64,000 bases of DNA from Loktanella atrilutea (GCF_900128995.1 NZ_FQUE01000001.1:744001-808000), one strand, 5' to 3'. Positions 1 to 9,105 are shown, numbered from the stretch's first letter. The notes: generated by a model from the sequence alone, not told the origin. Numbers and translations: made by a program.

Positions 1-42
1 ATAACTTCTGCAATGCAACGCCGGACAAAGGACCAATGCCCC

Positions 43-357
43 ATGTCGACGATGAAGGACCGCGAAAACGCGTTCGAGAACAAGTTCGCCCACGACGCCG
101 AGATGCAGTTCAAGGCCGAGGCGCGCCGCAACCGGCTGCTGGGCCTCTGGGCCGCCGACCTGCTGGGCAAGACCGGCGAGGACGCGCAGGCCTATGCCAA
201 GGAGGTCATCAAGTCCGACTTTCAGGAGGCCGGCGACGAGGACGTGTTCCGCAAGGTCCACGGCGATCTGGGCGACAAGGTCTCTGAATCCGACCTGCGC
301 GCCAAGATGGACGAACTGCTGGTCGCCGCCAAGGCGCAGCTGATCGACGAAAACTGA
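43..357 (+). CDS. ATP synthase zeta subunit (DUF1476 family inhibitor)
   Basis: Protein of 104 residues matching the DUF1476 family, which in Paracoccus denitrificans is the zeta subunit that inhibits ATP hydrolysis by the F1 part of ATP synthase. The conserved N-terminal block (DRENAFENKFAHDAEMQFK) is present; in the family this end inserts into F1. The rest is a charged, helical body ending in a short tail. I start at ATG 43 because the family begins just before the DRE motif; an upstream ATG at 13 would add ten residues with no resemblance to the family. It stands alone, away from any atp genes. Confidence 0.9.
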   Translation: MSTMKDRENAFENKFAHDAEMQFKAEARRNRLLGLWAADLLGKTGEDAQAYAKEVIKSDFQEAGDEDVFRKVHGDLGDKVSESDLRAKMDELLVAAKAQLIDEN

Positions 358-373
358 TTGCATTTTAGGGGAT

Positions 374-395
374 ACGCGGTCTTTCGGGTCCGCGT
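374..395 (+). terminator. possible stem-loop after the zeta subunit gene
   Basis: The arms ACGCGG and CCGCGT form a 6-bp stem with a 10-nt loop, 17 nt after the stop codon. There is no good T-run behind it, so termination is only a possibility. Confidence 0.3.
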
Positions 396-454
396 TTACC
401 CCGCTTTCACACCGCCTGCGCTAGGCCCCTGACATCCCAGTCAGGAGGCCCCGG

Positions 455-2392
455 ATGGACGGCATATCTCTCTCGCCACGGGCCGCCGCGCGCACGGCCC
501 TGCCGCTGGCTGTCGGTCTCGGCCTGCTGATCTGGGGCGCCGGGCAATTGCCGCCCGATGCGTTGCGAACGGCGCTGTCCGGCCTGCCCGCCATCGCGCC
601 CTGGCGCTGGATCGCCGCCGTCGCCCTGACCGGCCTCAGCTTCCTCGCCATGGGCCGGATGGAGGCGTCGTGGCACGTCGCCCTGCGCCTGAACACGCAA
701 CCCTGGGCCGCGCGCCGGACCGGTCGCCTTGCCGTCGCCATTGGGCAATGCCTCGGCGCCGCCAGCGTCGTCGCGGCCCTCATGCGCTGGCACCTGCTGC
801 GCGAAACCGCCCGCGCCGCCGACATCGCCCGCCTGTCGCTCGCCGCTTCCCTTTCCTTCATGCTGTGCTGGGGCCTGACGGCGCTGGTCGCGCTCTGGTG
901 GATCGCACTGGCGCAAATGCCGTCCCTGTCGCTGTCTGCGCTGCCATTGGTCGTGACAGGTGCGGCACTGGCGCTGTGGCGCTACGCCCCGATGCTGTGG
1001 CGGCACCGCAGGCTGGCGGCGGCGGTTTTCCTCTGGTGCCAGCTCGACCTGCTCTGCGCTGCGCTGGTCTTCGTCCTGCTGGCCCCCGCCGACCTGCCGG
1101 TGGCAGAGGTGGCGGCGGTCTTCACGCTCGCCCTTGGCGCGGGTCTGGCCACGCACCTGCCGATGGGCCTCGGCGCCTTCGATCTGGTCGTGCTGGCCCT
1201 GTTGCCTGTCCCGGTGGCGGACATGTTACCCGCCCTGCTCGCCTACCGCCTGATCTACGGCCTGTTGCCGGGTGTCGCGGGCCTGTTGTCCTTGCGCCAA
1301 GCCACCGCTCTGCCGGGCCGCGACGCCCTGCGCCACCTGCTGCGCGACCGCGCCCCCGCCATCTGGGGCCTCGCGGAGCAGGGCGGCGCCGTCTGGCAGG
1401 ACGCACGGGGCGCCGCCCTCGTCGGGCGGGCCCTCTTCGCCAAAACCGTCATCGGCGAACCCCTGGGCCGGATCCCCGCCGCCCTGACCCTTACCGCCCG
1501 CTACAAGTGCTGCGCCCGCACCGCGGTGCGCCTGCGGCGGGGCGGCTGGGCCGTCATGGTCATCGCCATGGACAGCATCATCGACCCGCAGGTCTGGTCA
1601 CTTGACGGGCCCCACCGCGCCGCCCTGCGGCGCAAGCTGCGGCAGGCGCAGGCAAAGGGGGCCACCGTCGCAATCATCGACCCCGCCAACCACCGGCACG
1701 ACATGGCACGCATCGCCGCCGCGTGGGCCCGCACCCATGGTGGAGAGCGGGGCTTCTCCATGGGCCGCTTCCATCCGCACGCCCTGTGCGATCAGCTTGT
1801 CTTCGGCATCCATGTGGACGGCACCCTACGCGGCTTCGTCAGCTTTCAGACCGGCCCGCAGGACTGGGTGCTCGACCTGATCCGCTACGACGGCACCCTG
1901 CCCTCCGGCGCGATCCACACTGCCGTCGCCGCGGGCCTCTCCGCCGCTCAGGCCGCCGACGTGACCGAGGTCAATCTTGGCGCCACCGTGACCCAGCGCG
2001 GCCCCTGCGGCTGGCTGGGCCGCCGCCACGGCGGTCTCGCGCAGTTCAAGGGCAGCTTCGGCCCGCGGTCCCGCCCGCTCTATTTCGCCGCACCGGGGCC
2101 GCTGCGGTTCGGGCTGACCGGCCTTGCGGTGCTCTGGGCCGTCCAGCGGCCCCATGCGCGCCTGTCCTGCCGGCTCGGACGATTGTCTTTTGCCGCGCCT
2201 CATGCGACGGAGGGGACAACTGTCCGCTCCGGACTCCCTGCACCGCTCGAGGCCCCCGATGACCAACGCATTCGCCCAACTTCTCGCCGCGCGCGACTGG
2301 ATCCTCGCCGATGGCGCCACTGGGACAAACCTGTTCAACATGGGCCTCTCCTCCGGCGACGCGCCCGAGATGTGGAACGTCGAACATCCTGA
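455..2392 (+). CDS. MprF-like integral membrane protein with C-terminal DUF2156 (lysyl-PG synthase-type) domain
   Basis: Roughly residues 15-280 form several hydrophobic helices like the flippase half of MprF. Residues about 300-565 resemble the DUF2156 phosphatidylglycerol lysyltransferase domain, with the block EVNLGA and the FKGSFGPR segment near its end. In MprF this domain moves an aminoacyl group from tRNA to phosphatidylglycerol and lowers the negative surface charge; the substrate here is unknown. A strong Shine-Dalgarno (AGGAGG) precedes ATG 455. The last 80 or so residues, after about 2150, are Arg-rich and unlike the family, and they run 134 nt into the next gene in another frame. 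The natural end is probably near 2150-2262, so either a frameshift or a lost stop codon is likely. Confidence 0.75.
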   Translation: MDGISLSPRAAARTALPLAVGLGLLIWGAGQLPPDALRTALSGLPAIAPWRWIAAVALTGLSFLAMGRMEASWHVALRLNTQPWAARRTGRLAVAIGQCLGAASVVAALMRWHLLRETARAADIARLSLAASLSFMLCWGLTALVALWWIALAQMPSLSLSALPLVVTGAALALWRYAPMLWRHRRLAAAVFLWCQLDLLCAALVFVLLAPADLPVAEVAAVFTLALGAGLATHLPMGLGAFDLVVLALLPVPVADMLPALLAYRLIYGLLPGVAGLLSLRQATALPGRDALRHLLRDRAPAIWGLAEQGGAVWQDARGAALVGRALFAKTVIGEPLGRIPAALTLTARYKCCARTAVRLRRGGWAVMVIAMDSIIDPQVWSLDGPHRAALRRKLRQAQAKGATVAIIDPANHRHDMARIAAAWARTHGGERGFSMGRFHPHALCDQLVFGIHVDGTLRGFVSFQTGPQDWVLDLIRYDGTLPSGAIHTAVAAGLSAAQAADVTEVNLGATVTQRGPCGWLGRRHGGLAQFKGSFGPRSRPLYFAAPGPLRFGLTGLAVLWAVQRPHARLSCRLGRLSFAAPHATEGTTVRSGLPAPLEAPDDQRIRPTSRRARLDPRRWRHWDKPVQHGPLLRRRARDVERRTS

Positions 2393-3272
2393 CCGCATCG
2401 CAAAGCTCTATCAGGGCGCCGTCGACGCGGGCTCCGACCTCTTCCTGACGAACAGCTTCGGCGGCAACGCCTCTCGGCTGAAGCTGCACGACGCGCAGAA
2501 CCGCGTGATGGAACTGAACAGGGCCGCCGCCGAAATCGGACGAGAGGTCGCCGACAAGGCCGGCCGCACGGTCATCGTCGCGGGGTCCGTCGGGCCGACG
2601 GGCGACATCATGGTGCCGATGGGCAGCCTGACACACGCGCTGGCGGTCGAGATGTTCCACGAACAGGCCGAAGGCCTGAAGGCCGGCGGCGCCGATGTCC
2701 TCTGGGTGGAAACGATCTCCGCCTTCGAGGAATACGCCGCCGCCGCAGAGGCCTTCAAGCTGGCCGACATGCCCTGGTGCGGCACCATGAGCTTCGACAC
2801 CGCGGGCCGCACGATGATGGGCGTCACCAGCCGCGAGATGGTGAAATCCGTGGGCAAGCTCGACTACCAGCCGCAGGGGTTCGGTGCCAACTGCGGCACG
2901 GGTGCGTCGGACCTGCTGCGCACGATCCTCGGCATGGTCGACGCGAACCCTGACCTGCCGCTGATCTCCAAGGGAAACGCCGGCATCCCGAAATACCACG
3001 ACGGCCACATCCACTACGACGGCACGCCGGAGCTGATGGCCGACTACGCCGAACTCGCCCGCAACTGCGGCGCAAGGATCATCGGCGGCTGCTGCGGCAC
3101 CACGCCGGAACACCTGACCGCCATGCGCGAGGCGCTGGAAACCCGGCCCAAAGGCGACCGCCCGACGCTGGATCAGATCACCGCGGCCCTGGGCAGCTTC
3201 TCTTCCGACTCCGACGGCACCGACGGTAACGGCCCGGTCCGCGCCGCCCGCCGCGGCAAGCGCCGGGGCTGA
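2259..3272 (+). CDS. bmt: betaine/methyl-corrinoid--homocysteine S-methyltransferase (homocysteine-binding module)
   Basis: Protein of 337 residues of the homocysteine S-methyltransferase family. It shows the N-terminal DGATGTN motif and the three zinc-ligand cysteines: Cys212 in GANCGTG and Cys278/Cys279 in GGCCGTTPEH. The family activates homocysteine thiolate on zinc and methylates it to methionine. In Rhodobacteraceae the gene is often annotated betaine-homocysteine methyltransferase, but it also corresponds to the homocysteine domain of a methionine synthase split into separate proteins. The nearby corrinoid protein at 4610 fits the second reading. Start ATG 2259 has a GAGG Shine-Dalgarno; upstream ATGs lie inside the previous gene. 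The Ser/Asp/Arg-rich tail after residue 313 is low complexity. Confidence 0.88.
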   Translation: MTNAFAQLLAARDWILADGATGTNLFNMGLSSGDAPEMWNVEHPDRIAKLYQGAVDAGSDLFLTNSFGGNASRLKLHDAQNRVMELNRAAAEIGREVADKAGRTVIVAGSVGPTGDIMVPMGSLTHALAVEMFHEQAEGLKAGGADVLWVETISAFEEYAAAAEAFKLADMPWCGTMSFDTAGRTMMGVTSREMVKSVGKLDYQPQGFGANCGTGASDLLRTILGMVDANPDLPLISKGNAGIPKYHDGHIHYDGTPELMADYAELARNCGARIIGGCCGTTPEHLTAMREALETRPKGDRPTLDQITAALGSFSSDSDGTDGNGPVRAARRGKRRG

Positions 3273-3326
3273 CCGCACCGAAGGACGCCCCCCCGACCGG
3301 GAAGGCGTGACCTCCGCCCCTCTCTG

Positions 3327-3353
3327 TCTTCAAAATATCCCCGCCGGAGGCTC
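3327..3353 (+). repeat. dispersed intergenic repeat, copy 1
   Basis: The core CAAAATATCCCCGCCGGAGG sits between the convergent bmt and radical SAM genes. It matches copies at 18616, 30408, 40523 (inverted) and 51063, whose common core is CTCGCTTTTTCC followed by AAATACTCCCGCCGGAGGC. Confidence 0.6.
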
Positions 3354-3384
3354 GGCCCCCCGGGGCCGACATCCACGGCCCGCC

Positions 3385-4464
3385 CTACAGCAATGACAGC
3401 TGATCACCGGGCCTTGGCGGCACCGCGAACAGATCGCACCGCAGCGCCGGCAGCCGCCGGTCCAGCCCCAGCCGCCGCGCGGCAAGATCGAACCGCTGCC
3501 GCAGCAGCCGCGCCCATTCCCCCTGCCCGGTCATCCGCGTGCCGAACGCCGGATCGTAGTCCATCCCGCCGTGCAGTTCACGCACCCGCCCCATGATCCG
3601 GGCGGCGCGGTCGGGATAGGCCTCTGCCACCCAGTCGCGGAACAGCCCCGCGACCTCGCGCGGCAGGCGCAGCACGATGGAGGATGCGGCAACGGCACCC
3701 GCCTCCGCCCCCGCCGCCAGAATCGCCTCCAGCTCATGGTCCGTCAGCGCGGGCACGACGGGAGAGACCATGACCCGCACGTCGATCCCCGCGTCGGTCA
3801 GCGCCCGGATCGCCCGCAGGCGCACGGCGGGCAGCGGCACGCGCGGTTCCATCGCGCGGCTGGTCGCAGGGTCCAGCGTCGTCACCGATATTCCGACCCG
3901 CGCCAGCCCCTTCGCCGCCATCGGGGCAAGGATATCGATGTCGCGGGCGATCAGCGCGCCCTTGGTCACGATGGCGACCGGGTGGTTGAAATCCGACAGC
4001 ACCTGCAGGATGCCGCGCATGATCTTCCGGTCCCTCTCGATCGGCTGATAGGGGTCGGTGTTCGTGCCGATCGCGATCGTCCGCGGCACGTAGCCCCTCG
4101 TCCGCAACTCCTTTTCCAACACCGCCGGCGCATCGGGGCGCGCGATCAGCCGCGTCTCGAAATCCAGCCCCGGCGACAGGCCGAGGTAGGCATGGCTCGG
4201 CCGCGCGAAGCAGTAGATGCAGCCGTGTTCGCAGCCGCGGTAGGGATTGATCGACCGGTCGAAAGAGATGTCGGGCGAGGTGTTCCGCGAGATTACCCGT
4301 CGCGGCACCTCCTCGCTCACCTGGGTGCGCAGCACCGGCAGGTCGTCGTCATGGGTCCAGCCATCGTCGGCATCTTCCCGCGTCAGCCGGTCGAAGCGGA
4401 CGTCCGGATTCCCCCCGGCGGCCCGTCCGGGGGTGCGATAACGTGGCGGCGGTCCCAGATCCAT
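3385..4464 (-). CDS. PA0069-family radical SAM protein
   Basis: Radical SAM enzyme of about 359 residues. The cluster-binding motif C-x3-C-x2-C is visible in RGCEHGCIYCFARPSHAY; this spacing and the following PSHAYLGL segment are typical of the PA0069 / SplB-like group. Such proteins cleave S-adenosylmethionine at a [4Fe-4S] cluster; the substrate of this group is not known. An upstream in-frame start would add 31 residues, but similarity to the family begins after MDLGPPPRYR, so I use ATG 4464. It lies on the opposite strand between the homocysteine methyltransferase and the corrinoid protein, an arrangement I recall from other roseobacters, which suggests a link to B12 or methyl metabolism. 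Confidence 0.85.
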   Translation of the reverse strand: MDLGPPPRYRTPGRAAGGNPDVRFDRLTREDADDGWTHDDDLPVLRTQVSEEVPRRVISRNTSPDISFDRSINPYRGCEHGCIYCFARPSHAYLGLSPGLDFETRLIARPDAPAVLEKELRTRGYVPRTIAIGTNTDPYQPIERDRKIMRGILQVLSDFNHPVAIVTKGALIARDIDILAPMAAKGLARVGISVTTLDPATSRAMEPRVPLPAVRLRAIRALTDAGIDVRVMVSPVVPALTDHELEAILAAGAEAGAVAASSIVLRLPREVAGLFRDWVAEAYPDRAARIMGRVRELHGGMDYDPAFGTRMTGQGEWARLLRQRFDLAARRLGLDRRLPALRCDLFAVPPRPGDQLSLL

Positions 4465-4609
4465 GGCTGCAATCTGGAACGAAACGGAAACAAAGGCAAG
4501 GCCGCGTCGGTCCCATTCGCGGACATGTCGCAATTTATCGCGTGCCGGTCTGGGCAAAGGCGCATGACGAAACTACAACCCGGCCAAAGCCGCGCAAAAG
4601 GATCGCCCC

Positions 4610-5311
<702 letters not shown>

Positions 5312-5397
5312 CCTGCTTTCAGGTTTGGCCAGATCGCACTTTACAGACGGTGAAGAAGTTCTCTACTGGAGGTCGTCTCTAGGGGGGAGGAAACATC

Positions 5398-5553
5398 ATG
5401 CGTATCGGATCGTTTCTATGGCTGCTGACCGCGGTGCTTGCCCTGTCCGCGCTGACCGTGAGTCTTGCCAGCATGTCGGGGATGCTGGCCCTGTTGCCGG
5501 CGGTGACCGCCGTGTTGCTGGTGCTGTCGGTGCTGCTGCGCCGGGCGCGCTGA
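5398..5553 (+). CDS. small two-helix membrane protein (51 aa)
   Basis: Short frame of 51 residues beginning MRIGSFLWLLTAVLAL. It has two hydrophobic stretches (about residues 4-24 and 28-46) separated by the turn ASMSG, and ends in RRAR. A very strong Shine-Dalgarno (GGGGGGAGGAAAC) lies just before ATG 5398, the best ribosome site in the neighbourhood. It lies 86 nt after the corrinoid gene, and its TGA overlaps the probable start of the DUF1638 gene. The frame reads in good alphaproteobacterial codons throughout. I do not recognise a family. It may be a membrane anchor or a leader that couples translation of the DUF1638 gene. Confidence 0.72.
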   Translation: MRIGSFLWLLTAVLALSALTVSLASMSGMLALLPAVTAVLLVLSVLLRRAR

Positions 5554-6179
5554 CACCGCCACCGGACCACCTGCTGACCGAAACCGGACTGCGCCCCACC
5601 GGGCGCGGCCGCGTCCTGCTGCTGGCCTGCGGGGCACTGGCGCACGAGATCATCGCCTTGCGGCGGATGAACGGCTGGGACCACCTCGACCTGCAATGCC
5701 TGCCCGCGATCTGGCACAATCACCCGGAGCGGATCGTGCCGGCGATCGAAGAGGCCGTCGCCGCCCGCCGCGGCGCCTACGACCGCATCTTCGTCGTCTA
5801 CGCCGACTGCGGCACCGGCGGCCAGCTGCAGGCCGCCTGCGAAACCCTGGGCGTCCAGATGATCCCCGGCCCGCACTGCTACAGCTTCTTCACGGGCAAC
5901 GCGGCCTTTGCCGAGGCCTGCGACACGACAGCCTTCTACCTCACGGATTTCCTCGCCCGTCAATTCGATGCCTTCGTCTGGCGCCCCCTCGGCCTCGACC
6001 GCCACCCGCAGCTGCGCGACACGTATTTCGGCAACTACACCACGCTGATCTACCTGGCCCAGACCGACGACCCGGTCCTGACGAAGACCGCCCACAAGAT
6101 CGCCGCCCGCATGGGCCTTGCCTTCGAACACCGCCACACCGGCTACGGCGATCTCGCGCAGGCCCTCGCCACCGCCTGA
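5550..6179 (+). CDS. DUF1638 domain-containing protein
   Basis: About 209 residues of the DUF1638 family, with three conserved cysteine segments: LLLACGALAHE, VYADCGTGG and GPHCYSFF. The function is uncharacterised; genes of this family are commonly found beside corrinoid proteins and methyltransferases, as here. The start is a problem. The family normally begins a few residues before LTETGL, but in this frame no ATG, GTG or TTG lies near it. The first upstream ATG (5418) would add 44 residues read out of frame through the small membrane gene. The best candidate is CTG 5550, which overlaps the TGA of the small gene (CTGA); CTG 5571 or 5574 are alternatives. Confidence 0.8.
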   Translation: MTPPPDHLLTETGLRPTGRGRVLLLACGALAHEIIALRRMNGWDHLDLQCLPAIWHNHPERIVPAIEEAVAARRGAYDRIFVVYADCGTGGQLQAACETLGVQMIPGPHCYSFFTGNAAFAEACDTTAFYLTDFLARQFDAFVWRPLGLDRHPQLRDTYFGNYTTLIYLAQTDDPVLTKTAHKIAARMGLAFEHRHTGYGDLAQALATA

Positions 6180-6188
6180 GCCCTTACG

Positions 6189-6211
6189 TCTCGTCACGAA
6201 TACCTCGGCGG
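6189..6211 (+). repeat. dispersed repeat, second type (GTCA-GAATACCTCG)
   Basis: The segment TCGTCACGAATACCTCGGCGG resembles the segments at 10836 and 19261 and is followed, as at 10836 and 18616, by a G/C hairpin ending in GCCCCC. It lies between the convergent DUF1638 and sufE genes. Confidence 0.45.
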
Positions 6212-6245
6212 ACGCCGGCACGGCGGGGGGCAGCGCCCCCGGTCT

Positions 6246-6267
6246 CCGATTTTTCTAGAAAAATCGG
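6246..6267. repeat. perfect 22-bp palindrome touching the sufE stop codon
   Basis: The sequence is CCGATTTTTCT followed by its exact reverse complement AGAAAAATCGG, ending one base before the sufE stop codon. The A/T-rich centre and the absence of a loop argue against a normal terminator hairpin, although a cruciform or bidirectional termination is possible. Confidence 0.7.
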
Positions 6268-6675
6268 CTAGCGCCCAGCCGCCACCGCGCGAATCCGCTC
6301 CACCATGGCGCGCAACCCGTTCGACCGCTGCGCCGACAGGTGATCCGTCAGCCCCAGCCGCCCCAGTTCTGCAGCCGCGTCGATGCGGTCGACCTCGGCC
6401 AGCGGCACGCCGTCGTAAAGCGCGCCCAGGATCGCCACCAGACCGCGCACGATCATCGCGTCGCTGTCGCCGCGAAAGTGAAAGACCCCCTCCTCCGGCA
6501 GCGGCACCAGCCAGACCTGGCTGGCACAGCCGTCGACCTTGGTGGCAGGCACCTTCAGCGCCTCGTCCAGCGCGGGCATCGCCTTGCCCATATCGATGAC
6601 ATGGCGATAGCGGTCCTCCCAGTCGTCGAGGAATTCAAAGGTCTCCACGATCTCCTCGAATGCGGGCGTGGCCAT
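6268..6675 (-). CDS. sufE: SufE family cysteine desulfuration protein
   Basis: Protein of 135 residues. SufE accepts persulfide sulfur from the desulfurase SufS and passes it to the SufBCD scaffold. The acceptor cysteine is Cys50 in the conserved KVDGCASQVWL motif, and the downstream HFRGDSDAMIVRGL block is typical. The main suf operon in this window (11.0-19.1 kb) lacks sufE, so this separate gene probably supplies the partner for its SufS. It is divergent from the lipoprotein gene at 6798 and convergent with the DUF1638 gene. Confidence 0.93.
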   Translation of the reverse strand: MATPAFEEIVETFEFLDDWEDRYRHVIDMGKAMPALDEALKVPATKVDGCASQVWLVPLPEEGVFHFRGDSDAMIVRGLVAILGALYDGVPLAEVDRIDAAAELGRLGLTDHLSAQRSNGLRAMVERIRAVAAGR

Positions 6676-6797
6676 GCTGCGGTCTCCTGTCTGGTCAAGG
6701 TTGATCTAGGCAACAGGGGGGCAAAGGTCCAGCCGCAGGCACTTTCCTCAGCACGGCAATTCGGCTAGGTCATGGATCACACTGCGAAAGGCCCGCC

Positions 6798-7277
6798 ATG
6801 CGTCCCGTCCTCAGCCTGATTCTGATCGCCACGCTCGCCACCTCGGGCTGTGCCCGCATCGCGGAATCGCCGCTCAACCCGATGAACCTTTTCCGCGGGT
6901 CCGGCGCCGTGCCGCGGGATGCCAACGGCAACGTCCAGCCGCTCGTCACCGCGCGGGATCTGGAACGGGCAGAGGATACGCGCGGCCTGATCGCGACGGT
7001 CGACACGGTCGAGCTGGAAAACGTCCCCGGCGGTGCCGTGCTACGCGCCACGGGTCGCGCCGCGGGCCAGGGATTCTATGACGCGGGCCTCGTGCCCGTC
7101 GCCGCTGCGGATGGCACGCTGGTCTATGAATTCCGGGTCCGGGCCCCCGCCACGATGCCCGTCGCCCCGACCCCGCAGGACATCACCGTCGCCGCCAAGA
7201 TCGACAGCGTGACCCTTGCCGGGGCCACGCGGATCGTCGTCATGGCCGCGCAGACGGGCCGCAGCGTCGCCCGCTAG
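6798..7277 (+). CDS. predicted lipoprotein of unknown function
   Basis: Protein of 159 residues with a typical lipoprotein signal: MRP, a hydrophobic stretch, and the lipobox ATSGC with Cys17 as the lipid attachment site. The mature part (about 140 residues) has a proline-rich start (SPLNPMNLF) and a mixed beta-like domain. I do not recognise a named family, though similar lipoproteins next to rnd are familiar in Rhodobacteraceae. Its last 4 nt overlap the convergent rnd gene. Confidence 0.75.
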   Translation: MRPVLSLILIATLATSGCARIAESPLNPMNLFRGSGAVPRDANGNVQPLVTARDLERAEDTRGLIATVDTVELENVPGGAVLRATGRAAGQGFYDAGLVPVAAADGTLVYEFRVRAPATMPVAPTPQDITVAAKIDSVTLAGATRIVVMAAQTGRSVAR

Positions 7278-8431
7278 CGCGGCACCGTCACCACGCGCTG
7301 GCCATCGACCGCCAGCGCGACCTTGCCCTGCGTCAGCAGCAGCGCGTCGCGGCCGAAGACCTCGTTGCGCCAGCCCTTCAGCGCCGGGATGTCGCGCTGT
7401 CCCGCCGCCAGCAGGTCCAGATCGGCAGACGACGCGATCAGCTTCTGCGCCACGTCCTCGGCGTCCGACTTGGCTTTCAGCAGCACGCGCAGCATGTCCG
7501 CGATCGCCGGGTTCACCTGCAGCTTCTCGCGGCTCAGGTCCGGCTTCGGCAGCTTGTCGTTGGGCATCGCCAGACCGTCCTTGACCGCCTTCAGGATGCC
7601 GTCGGCGATCTCGCCCCGCCGCGCCTCGCGCAGCAGCAGGCGCAGACGGCCCAGATCGCCCTCGTTCCCCGGCTTGGCGCTGGCGATCTCGACCAGCGCA
7701 TCGTCTTTGAACACCCGGCTACGCGGCACGTCCTTGGTCTGGGCATAGCTCTCGCGGAACCGCGCCAGCTCGCGCACGATGCTCAGGAACCGGCCGGAGT
7801 TCGTGCGCGTCTTCACCCGCTCCCACGCCGTATCGGGATCGGTTTCATAGGTGGCAGGATCGTTCAGCACCGCCATCTCCTCGTTCACCCACTTCTGCCG
7901 CCCGGTGCTGCGCAGCCGGTCGTTCAGGTATTCGTAGATGTCGCGCAGATAGGTCACGTCGCCGATGGCATAGGTCTTCTGCGCATCGGTCAGCGGCCGG
8001 CGCGACCAGTCGGTAAAGCGGCTCGACTTGTCGACGCCGTCCTTGCAGATCTTGCGCACCAGCGTCTCATAGCCCGCCTGATCGCCGAAGCCGCAGACCA
8101 TGGCCGCGACCTGCGTGTCGAACAGCGGGCTGGGGATCAGCTTCGCCTCGACCCAGAAGATCTCCAGATCCTGCCGCGCCGCGTGGAACACCTTCACCAC
8201 GCCCTCGTCCCGGAACAGATCGTAAAGCGGTTCCAGCGACAGCCCCTCGGCCAGCGGATCGACCAGCACCTCGTCGTGGCCGGTCTCGTCCTGCCACGCC
8301 AGCTGCACGAGGCAGAGCTTTGCATAGTAGGTCCGTTCGCGCAGGAATTCCGTATCGACGGTGACATAAGGGCGCTTGGCGGCGGCGGCGCAGAAGGTGG
8401 CCAGCGCCTCGGTCGTGGTAATGGTCTGCAT
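7274..8431 (-). CDS. rnd: ribonuclease D
   Basis: Protein of 385 residues. The N-terminal DEDD 3'-5' exonuclease domain shows Exo I VDTEF (Asp26, Glu28), Exo II around FHAARQDLEIFW, and Exo III around YAIGDVTYL. An HRDC-like helical region follows from about residue 205. RNase D trims the 3' ends of tRNA and other stable RNA precursors. It lies downstream of purM-purN on the same strand with an 80-nt gap, so cotranscription is possible. Confidence 0.93.
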   Translation of the reverse strand: MQTITTTEALATFCAAAAKRPYVTVDTEFLRERTYYAKLCLVQLAWQDETGHDEVLVDPLAEGLSLEPLYDLFRDEGVVKVFHAARQDLEIFWVEAKLIPSPLFDTQVAAMVCGFGDQAGYETLVRKICKDGVDKSSRFTDWSRRPLTDAQKTYAIGDVTYLRDIYEYLNDRLRSTGRQKWVNEEMAVLNDPATYETDPDTAWERVKTRTNSGRFLSIVRELARFRESYAQTKDVPRSRVFKDDALVEIASAKPGNEGDLGRLRLLLREARRGEIADGILKAVKDGLAMPNDKLPKPDLSREKLQVNPAIADMLRVLLKAKSDAEDVAQKLIASSADLDLLAAGQRDIPALKGWRNEVFGRDALLLTQGKVALAVDGQRVVTVPR

Positions 8432-8511
8432 GAAAGCCTTGTATTCTGGGCCGCTATGGCGCGGACAGCACCGTGATAAGCGATCGCGCGGGCCTTGGAA
8501 ACCCTGGCGTA

Positions 8512-9105
8512 TCAGCCGTCCAGCATCACCGGCGTGCGGTCACCGGCCAGATACCGGCGCAGCACCAGCGGATACAACCGGTGTTCCAGCGGCAGCAGCC
8601 GTTCGGCCAGCGTCTGCGGCGTATCGCCAGGGCGCACGTCCATCCGCGCCTGCCCCAGGATCGGCCCGTCGTCGAGATCGGCGGTCACCTCGTGTACCGT
8701 GCAGCCATGCCGCGCGTCGCCCGCCTCCAGCACCCGCGCATGAGTGTGCAGCCCCTTGTATTTCGGCAGCAGGGACGGATGGATATTCAGCATCCGCCCG
8801 GCCCATTTCGCAGTAAACGCAGGCGTCAGGATCCGCATGAATCCCGCCAGCGCCACGACCTCGATCCGCGCCTCTTCAAGTGCCGCCTGCAGCGCCGCCT
8901 CGAACCCCACGCGATCCTTGGGGAAATCGCGGTGATCGACCACGGCGGTCGGGATTCGCAGGGCATTGGCCTTCAACAGGCCGCCGGCACCGGGATCATT
9001 GGCGATCACCAGCCGCGCCCGCCCCGGATGATCGCCGGTCATGTCCCGGGCCAGCGCCACCATGTTGGACCCGCCGCCGGAAATCAGGATGCCGACGCGT
9101 GTCAC
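8512..9105 (-). CDS. purN: phosphoribosylglycinamide formyltransferase
   Basis: Protein of 197 residues that formylates GAR with 10-formyl-THF in purine synthesis. It begins [13 protein letters not shown], binds the folate through the conserved [16 protein letters not shown] region, and carries the catalytic Asp in the [10 protein letters not shown] segment. The start is GTG at 9105: its GTGA overlaps the purM stop codon, and no ATG fits the family start. This indicates translational coupling with purM. Confidence 0.94.
   Translation of the reverse strand: MTRVGILISGGGSNMVALARDMTGDHPGRARLVIANDPGAGGLLKANALRIPTAVVDHRDFPKDRVGFEAALQAALEEARIEVVALAGFMRILTPAFTAKWAGRMLNIHPSLLPKYKGLHTHARVLEAGDARHGCTVHEVTADLDDGPILGQARMDVRPGDTPQTLAERLLPLEHRLYPLVLRRYLAGDRTPVMLDG

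Noticed and set aside
2150-2258. SAM- or SAH-responsive riboswitch before the homocysteine methyltransferase
   Set aside because: I looked for conserved SAM-II and SAH motifs and saw only short GC hairpins; not enough to claim one.
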